From positions 1 through 63,757 of the forward strand of contig ONKY01000124.1 in the NCBI GenBank assembly GCA_900318585.1: DNA of 63,757 nucleotides, given 5' to 3'. A program made the translations under genes and the position numbers. The stretch is from an uncultured Prevotellaceae bacterium (lineage in GTDB: Bacteria > Bacteroidota > Bacteroidia > Bacteroidales > Bacteroidaceae). The notes under the pieces were generated by a model. It saw only the letters and a program-made list of their open reading frames with translations. It ran no database searches and was not told the DNA's origin. Below, one piece after another: positions 60,317 through 63,757 of the stretch (positions are counted from its first letter, which is position 1; each line of letters begins with the position of its first letter).

Positions 60317-60364
60317 GGACAGGGGGATAGGAGCAGGGAGCAAGATGCAAGGAGCAAAAAAGTG
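60316..60364. repeat. Heptamer array up to the PAP2 gene start
   Basis: Degenerate AGGACAG and GGGGATA, then GGAGCAG, GGAGCAA, GATGCAA, GGAGCAA, AAAAGTG in register. The GTG start (60362) is the end of the last unit. Confidence 0.75.
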
Positions 60365-61339
60365 AAACGACTGTTTAAATTTCTATTCGAACCAGTACGC
60401 AAGCCTGTGCGGGGACTGTTGGCAGCGGAATGGGTAGTTATGGGCTACCTGCTGCTGACACTGCTGCTCACGCTCTTTATGTATACCAAGTTGCACGATC
60501 CCGAAGCTATGATCTGGGGGCGTTTCCGCGTGGTGATGATGACGCTTGCCCTGTGGGCCGTCTACAGGATGGCACCCTGCCGGCTGACACACTTCTGCCG
60601 TATCGTTTTACAACTGGCACTGCTGTCGTGGTGGTATCCTGACACCTACGAGCTGAACCGCCCGCTGCCTAACCTTGATCACCTCTTTGCGGCGCTGGAG
60701 CAGACAGTGATAGGCTGCCAGCCGGCACTCACGTTCGCACAAGAATGGAGCAACCCCGTGTTCAGTGAGCTGATGCACCTGGGCTATTCGTCCTACTTCC
60801 CGCTGATAGCCGTTGTAACAACCTTCTTTTTCTGTTTTCGCAACAGGGATTTCAATCGTGCATCGTTCGTCATACTAGGTTCCTTCTTCCTCTATTACCT
60901 TGTCTTTATATTCCTGCCCGTTACCGGTCCGCAGTATTATTACTTGGCGGCAGGAACCGACAATATTGCCCAAGGAGTGTTCCCCGACGTAGGCAGTTAT
61001 TTCAGCACCCATCAGGAGGCGCTGCCGCTGCCCGGATGGAGCGAAGGCTTTTTCTACCACATGGTGGATCATGCACACAGTATTGGAGAACGGCCCACAG
61101 CCGCCTTCCCCAGCAGCCACGTCGGCGTGACGCTCATCCTCCTGCTGCTGGCCTGGGGAGCGAGAAGCCTGAAGCTGGGGCTGTGCGTGTTGCCCCTGTT
61201 CCTGTTGATGTGTCTGGCCACGGTCTATATACAGGCTCACTACGTGGTGGACGTGCTGGCCGGGTTGGTATCGGGCCTCTTGTTCTACCTGCTGCTATGG
61301 TATGGCTACGGGAAATGGCTGGCAAAATATGAAAAATAG
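60362..61339 (+). CDS. PAP2-family membrane phosphatase or phosphotransferase
   Basis: The 325-residue product has about six membrane helices and the PAP2 catalytic motifs in its second half: AAFPSSHVG (about 238-246) and YIQAHYVVDVLAG (about 286-298). The first motif with the usual KxxxxxxRP is not obvious, as in AUR1/inositol-phosphoceramide-synthase relatives. Such enzymes remove or transfer phosphate head groups of lipids. The GTG start overlaps a heptamer array, 45 bases after the epimerase stop, and the two genes are probably one operon. A sphingolipid head-group role is possible but unproven. Confidence 0.8.
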   Translation: MKRLFKFLFEPVRKPVRGLLAAEWVVMGYLLLTLLLTLFMYTKLHDPEAMIWGRFRVVMMTLALWAVYRMAPCRLTHFCRIVLQLALLSWWYPDTYELNRPLPNLDHLFAALEQTVIGCQPALTFAQEWSNPVFSELMHLGYSSYFPLIAVVTTFFFCFRNRDFNRASFVILGSFFLYYLVFIFLPVTGPQYYYLAAGTDNIAQGVFPDVGSYFSTHQEALPLPGWSEGFFYHMVDHAHSIGERPTAAFPSSHVGVTLILLLLAWGARSLKLGLCVLPLFLLMCLATVYIQAHYVVDVLAGLVSGLLFYLLLWYGYGKWLAKYEK

Positions 61340-61392
61340 TAAATAATTATCATTTTTCCCGTCAGAAATTTGCCAATATCGAAAATAATCCC

Positions 61393-61400
61393 TACCTTTG
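61393..61400 (+). promoter_or_regulatory. greA promoter -7 element
   Basis: TACCTTTG, 121 bases before ATG 61522. The leader holds a terminator-like hairpin. Confidence 0.65.
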
Positions 61401-61446
61401 CACACAGTAATTAAAAGGATATACGCAACAACATAGCTATACAAGG

Positions 61447-61487
61447 ATTCCGACATGGCAGAACTGTCGGAATTCTTCATTTTTTTA
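61447..61487 (+). terminator. Terminator-like hairpin in the greA leader
   Basis: Perfect arms ATTCCGACA (61447-61455) and TGTCGGAAT (61465-61473), then TCTTCATTTTTTT. It lies about 45 bases after the predicted transcription start and before greA, so it may be an attenuator or end a short RNA of about 80 bases. Confidence 0.65.
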
Positions 61488-61521
61488 CTGACAAAATATA
61501 AAAACATAAAACATAAAGATT

Positions 61522-61989
61522 ATGGCATACATGTCACAAGAAGGCTACGACAAACTGATAGCCGAACTACAGTACCTTGAGGGTGTGGAACGCCCCAAAG
61601 CATCGGCCGCTATAGCTGAGGCACGCGACAAGGGAGACCTGAGCGAGAACTCAGAGTACGACGCCGCCAAGGAGGCACAGGGACATCTGGAAGCTAAAAT
61701 CAACCAGCTCAAGCTGGCCATCTCCGAGGCAAAAATTGTTGATACCTCCAGACTCAGCACGGACTCCGTACAGATTCTGTCGAAGGTAGAGATGACCAAC
61801 TTGGCCAATAAGGCAAAGATGACCTACACCATCGTCAGCGAGAACGAGGCTAACCTGCGTGAGGGAAAGATCAGCATTGCCACCCCCATTGCCCAGGGTC
61901 TGCTCAACCACAAGGCAGGCGACGAGGTGGAGATTAAAATTCCCCGTGGCACCATCAGGTTGAGAATCGACAAAATAACTGTAGGGTAA
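61522..61989 (+). CDS. greA: Transcription elongation factor GreA
   Basis: The 155-residue product is GreA, which rescues backtracked RNA polymerase by stimulating transcript cleavage. It shows the N-terminal coiled coil (about 8-75) with the acidic tip region ARDKGDLSENSEYDAAKEAQ, and the C-terminal FKBP-like domain (IATPIAQGLLNHKAGDEVEIKIP). Length is typical. The HIT gene follows after 36 bases, probably in the same operon. A leader hairpin suggests transcription attenuation, fitting for a factor that acts on polymerase. Confidence 0.95.
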   Translation: MAYMSQEGYDKLIAELQYLEGVERPKASAAIAEARDKGDLSENSEYDAAKEAQGHLEAKINQLKLAISEAKIVDTSRLSTDSVQILSKVEMTNLANKAKMTYTIVSENEANLREGKISIATPIAQGLLNHKAGDEVEIKIPRGTIRLRIDKITVG

Positions 61990-62025
61990 TCTCAATTCGA
62001 TATAACGTAATAACTCTAAAACAAT

Positions 62026-62424
62026 ATGGATATATTCTCAAAGATTGCCGCTGGCGAAATACCCAGCTACAAATGTGCAGAGAACGAAGAGTTCTACGCA
62101 TTCCTTGACATCAACCCACTGGTGAAAGGCCATACGCTTGTCATTCCACGCCGTGAGGTAGACTACATCTTTGATATGGATGACGACGAAATAGCCCGCT
62201 ACCAAGTGTTTGCCAAGAAAGTGGCCAAAGCCGTCAAAGCAGCCTTCCCCTGCAAGAAAGTGGCACAGGTAGTGCTTGGGCTGGAAGTGCCCCACGCACA
62301 CATTCACCTCATCCCTATGCAGACAGAGGCCGACGTTGACTTCCGCCGCGAGAAGCAGAAACTCACGGAAGAGGAATTCAAGGAAACGGCAGAAAAAATC
62401 TACAGCGAATTCAAAAAGCAGTAA
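62026..62424 (+). CDS. HIT family nucleotide hydrolase
   Basis: The 132-residue product is a histidine-triad (HIT/Hint-type) protein. The active-site run HAHIHLIPM is present, and DIFSKIAAGEIPSYKCAENEEFYAFLDINP is the typical N-terminus. These enzymes hydrolyse adenosine phosphoramidates and similar compounds in the cytoplasm. The stop codon lies within the stem of the following terminator. Confidence 0.93.
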   Translation: MDIFSKIAAGEIPSYKCAENEEFYAFLDINPLVKGHTLVIPRREVDYIFDMDDDEIARYQVFAKKVAKAVKAAFPCKKVAQVVLGLEVPHAHIHLIPMQTEADVDFRREKQKLTEEEFKETAEKIYSEFKKQ

Positions 62425-62449
62425 GCCAGGCGGCTTACTGCTTCTTCTT
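62416..62449. terminator. Bidirectional terminator between HIT gene and manC
   Basis: Perfect 12-bp arms AAGCAGTAAGCC (62416-62427) and GGCTTACTGCTT (62432-62443) with a 4-base loop. On the plus strand CTTCTTTC follows; on the minus strand TTTTTGAA follows, so it can serve both convergent genes. Confidence 0.85.
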
Positions 62450-62450
62450 T

Positions 62451-63530
62451 CTATATGAAGTCTTCGCCGTACTTCATCTGTACTTCACTAACGTATTTCT
62501 TCACTAAAGAGGAAGAGTCGCTCTTCTTGCAGATGAGCAGCACGTTACCCTCCTCAGCCACAATATAGCCGTTCAGACCGCTGATCACACCTAACCTGCC
62601 CTTGGGCAGCTTAATGATGTTGTTGCTGCTCTCTTCGAGCATCACCTCCGAGTTGACCACCACATTGTCGCCGTCGCCGCGCTCCATACACTCGTAGATG
62701 GCGTGCCACGTGCCCAGGTCGGCCCAGCCGAAGTCGCACTTCATAACATAGATGTTCTGCCCATGCTCCAGCACGGCAGAGTCCAGCTTCATGTTCGGAT
62801 AGCGAGGATAGTTGCGCGTCACGTACTCCATCTCCTCCTCGTAGCTATAGTCGGGCTTCTCTACCTTCAGGTTACGGAGCACCTCGGGGAACATCCGCTC
62901 GAAGTTCTCTATCAGGAAGCGGCCTTTTGCCAAGAAGATGCCCGTGTTCCAGTAGAACTCACCGCTCTCCATGAACATTGTCGCAAACTCACGTTCCGGC
63001 TTCTCCGTGAACGACTTCACCTGATACACGTCAGGCTTGCAGCTCAAGTCCCCCAGCTGGATATAGCCATAGCCAGGCTCCGGTCGAGTGGGCTTGACAC
63101 CCATCACCAGCATCACGTCGTGCTCTGCCACGTAGCTGATGCCCTCGTCTAAGCTATGGAGGAAAGAATCTTCGTTCAGTACAAACTGGTCTGACGGTAC
63201 AATGATGATATTGGCATCAGGATTACGGCGCAGAATGCGCATGTCGGCCCAAGCCACGCTGGGCGCCGTACCCCTGTTCACCGGTTCAACAAGAATCTGT
63301 CTGACGGGCAGGTCAGGGAGTTGCTCCCTCACAATATAGGCAAACTCCTGATTCGTGCAAACGAAGATATTCTCTGGCGGCAAGATCTTGACAAAACGGT
63401 CGAAAGTAGTCTGCAGCTGTGTGCGCCCTGTACCAAAAAAGTCAATGAACTGCTTCGGAAAGCGTTCACGGCTTGAAGGCCAAAGCCTGCGTCCCTTACC
63501 TCCTGCAAGTATCACACAGTAGTTTTTCAT
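62451..63530 (-). CDS. manC: Mannose-1-phosphate guanylyltransferase
   Basis: The 359-residue product makes GDP-mannose from mannose 1-phosphate and GTP, feeding polysaccharide synthesis. The nucleotidyltransferase motif LAGGKGRRLWPSSRERFPKQF-like region opens the protein; VEPVNRGTAPS, IIVPSDQFV, FTEKPE and FYWNTGIFL follow in order. It lacks the C-terminal isomerase domain of bifunctional enzymes. I choose ATG 63530, preceded by GGAAAAGAG; ATG 63542 would add four residues. It is convergent with the HIT gene. Confidence 0.9.
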   Translation of the reverse strand: MKNYCVILAGGKGRRLWPSSRERFPKQFIDFFGTGRTQLQTTFDRFVKILPPENIFVCTNQEFAYIVREQLPDLPVRQILVEPVNRGTAPSVAWADMRILRRNPDANIIIVPSDQFVLNEDSFLHSLDEGISYVAEHDVMLVMGVKPTRPEPGYGYIQLGDLSCKPDVYQVKSFTEKPEREFATMFMESGEFYWNTGIFLAKGRFLIENFERMFPEVLRNLKVEKPDYSYEEEMEYVTRNYPRYPNMKLDSAVLEHGQNIYVMKCDFGWADLGTWHAIYECMERGDGDNVVVNSEVMLEESSNNIIKLPKGRLGVISGLNGYIVAEEGNVLLICKKSDSSSLVKKYVSEVQMKYGEDFI

Positions 63531-63667
63531 GCTCTTTTCCATAATCTTAGATAGTATGCTGTAGTAATACCTTAGTATTTCGACCGCTAAATTACGCAAT
63601 ATCTTTGATAAATGCAAAGATTTTTAAGTTTTTTATCAGAAATCTTTGCTATTTCAAAAAAATGTCG

Positions 63668-63757
63668 TAACTTTGCCGCCGCAATTGGCGAAACTGCTCA
63701 CGCTCGGCCAATCATACAAGTATGTTGGCTCTCGCTTAATCGCAGCTTTGCCGCCGC
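63668..63757 (+). promoter_or_regulatory. Promoter region facing right at the window edge
   Basis: TAACTTTG (63668-63675) is followed by a hairpin-prone stretch (GGCCAATCATAC against GTATGTTGGC) and then CTCGCTTAATCG and GCAGCTTTGCC. The layout repeats what is seen before the epimerase gene (59184-59213). The gene served lies beyond the window. Confidence 0.45.

Noticed and set aside
61455..61577. A 40-codon frame starting in the greA leader (MAELSEFFIFLL...)
   Set aside because: It overlaps the greA start out of frame and begins within the hairpin stem. I see no ribosome site, so the hairpin is the better explanation.

Overview
The window looks like chromosome of a Bacteroidota bacterium, most likely Prevotella or a close relative. 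The evidence is the repeated -7 promoter element TAnnTTTG, two SusC/SusD pairs, a SprA-type T9SS translocon gene, T9SS-like C-terminal tails, lipoproteins with an SC(S/K)DD start, and housekeeping neighbours such as frr-rsgA, skp-murI and ruvA-sprA. I see no rRNA, CRISPR array, insertion sequence, integrase or phage gene. One tRNA is present, tRNA-Gln(TTG).

Layout. Positions 1-11023 hold housekeeping and envelope genes: frr, a DUF3298-like lipoprotein, rsgA, a DPP-IV-like peptidase, surE, lpxB, a GH3 glycosidase and cysK. Positions 11104-15106 carry an ECF sigma operon (sigma factor, small membrane protein, lipoprotein, TlpA-like thioredoxin protein) on the minus strand. Positions 15149-20117 carry an iron/redox block on the same strand: porin, imelysin lipoprotein, di-heme cytochrome lipoprotein, and a short membrane protein that looks like a remnant of a cytochrome c biogenesis protein. 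A LuxR-type regulator with a hemerythrin domain is divergent from this block. It is followed by 1.1 kb of non-coding DNA with an 11-bp iteron-like array.

Positions 22447-30764 encode two giant secreted proteins: a modular protein of unknown role and a GH51-GH43 fusion. Positions 30882-47825 form one apparent operon of seven genes: two SusC/SusD pairs and three fasciclin-domain lipoproteins, with no enzyme and no regulator inside it. Positions 48043-63530 return to core genes: skp/ompH, murI, tRNA-Gln, a ketopantoate-reductase-like gene, ruvA, sprA (2572 codons), an epimerase, a PAP2 protein, greA, a HIT protein and manC.

The most unusual feature is a genome-style family of 7-bp tandem repeats. 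Arrays with different heptamers but a strict 7-bp period occur in at least ten places. They abut or overlap start codons (surE, the hemerythrin regulator, sprA, the PAP2 gene), fill operon spacers, and are read in frame inside lpxB and sprA. One arrangement is a defined element: heptamer array, 12-bp palindrome arm, short centre, second arm, heptamer array. Its intergenic copy forms a perfect 33-bp hairpin. Its lpxB copy is translated and keeps the arm pairing through a compensatory base change.

Functional links. The giant secreted proteins end in T9SS-like tails, and SprA in the same window is the outer-membrane pore of that system. The SusC/SusD/fasciclin operon probably captures a glycan or glycoprotein at the surface, but its ligand cannot be read from the sequence. 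All family assignments are from my own reading of the translations; no database search was run.
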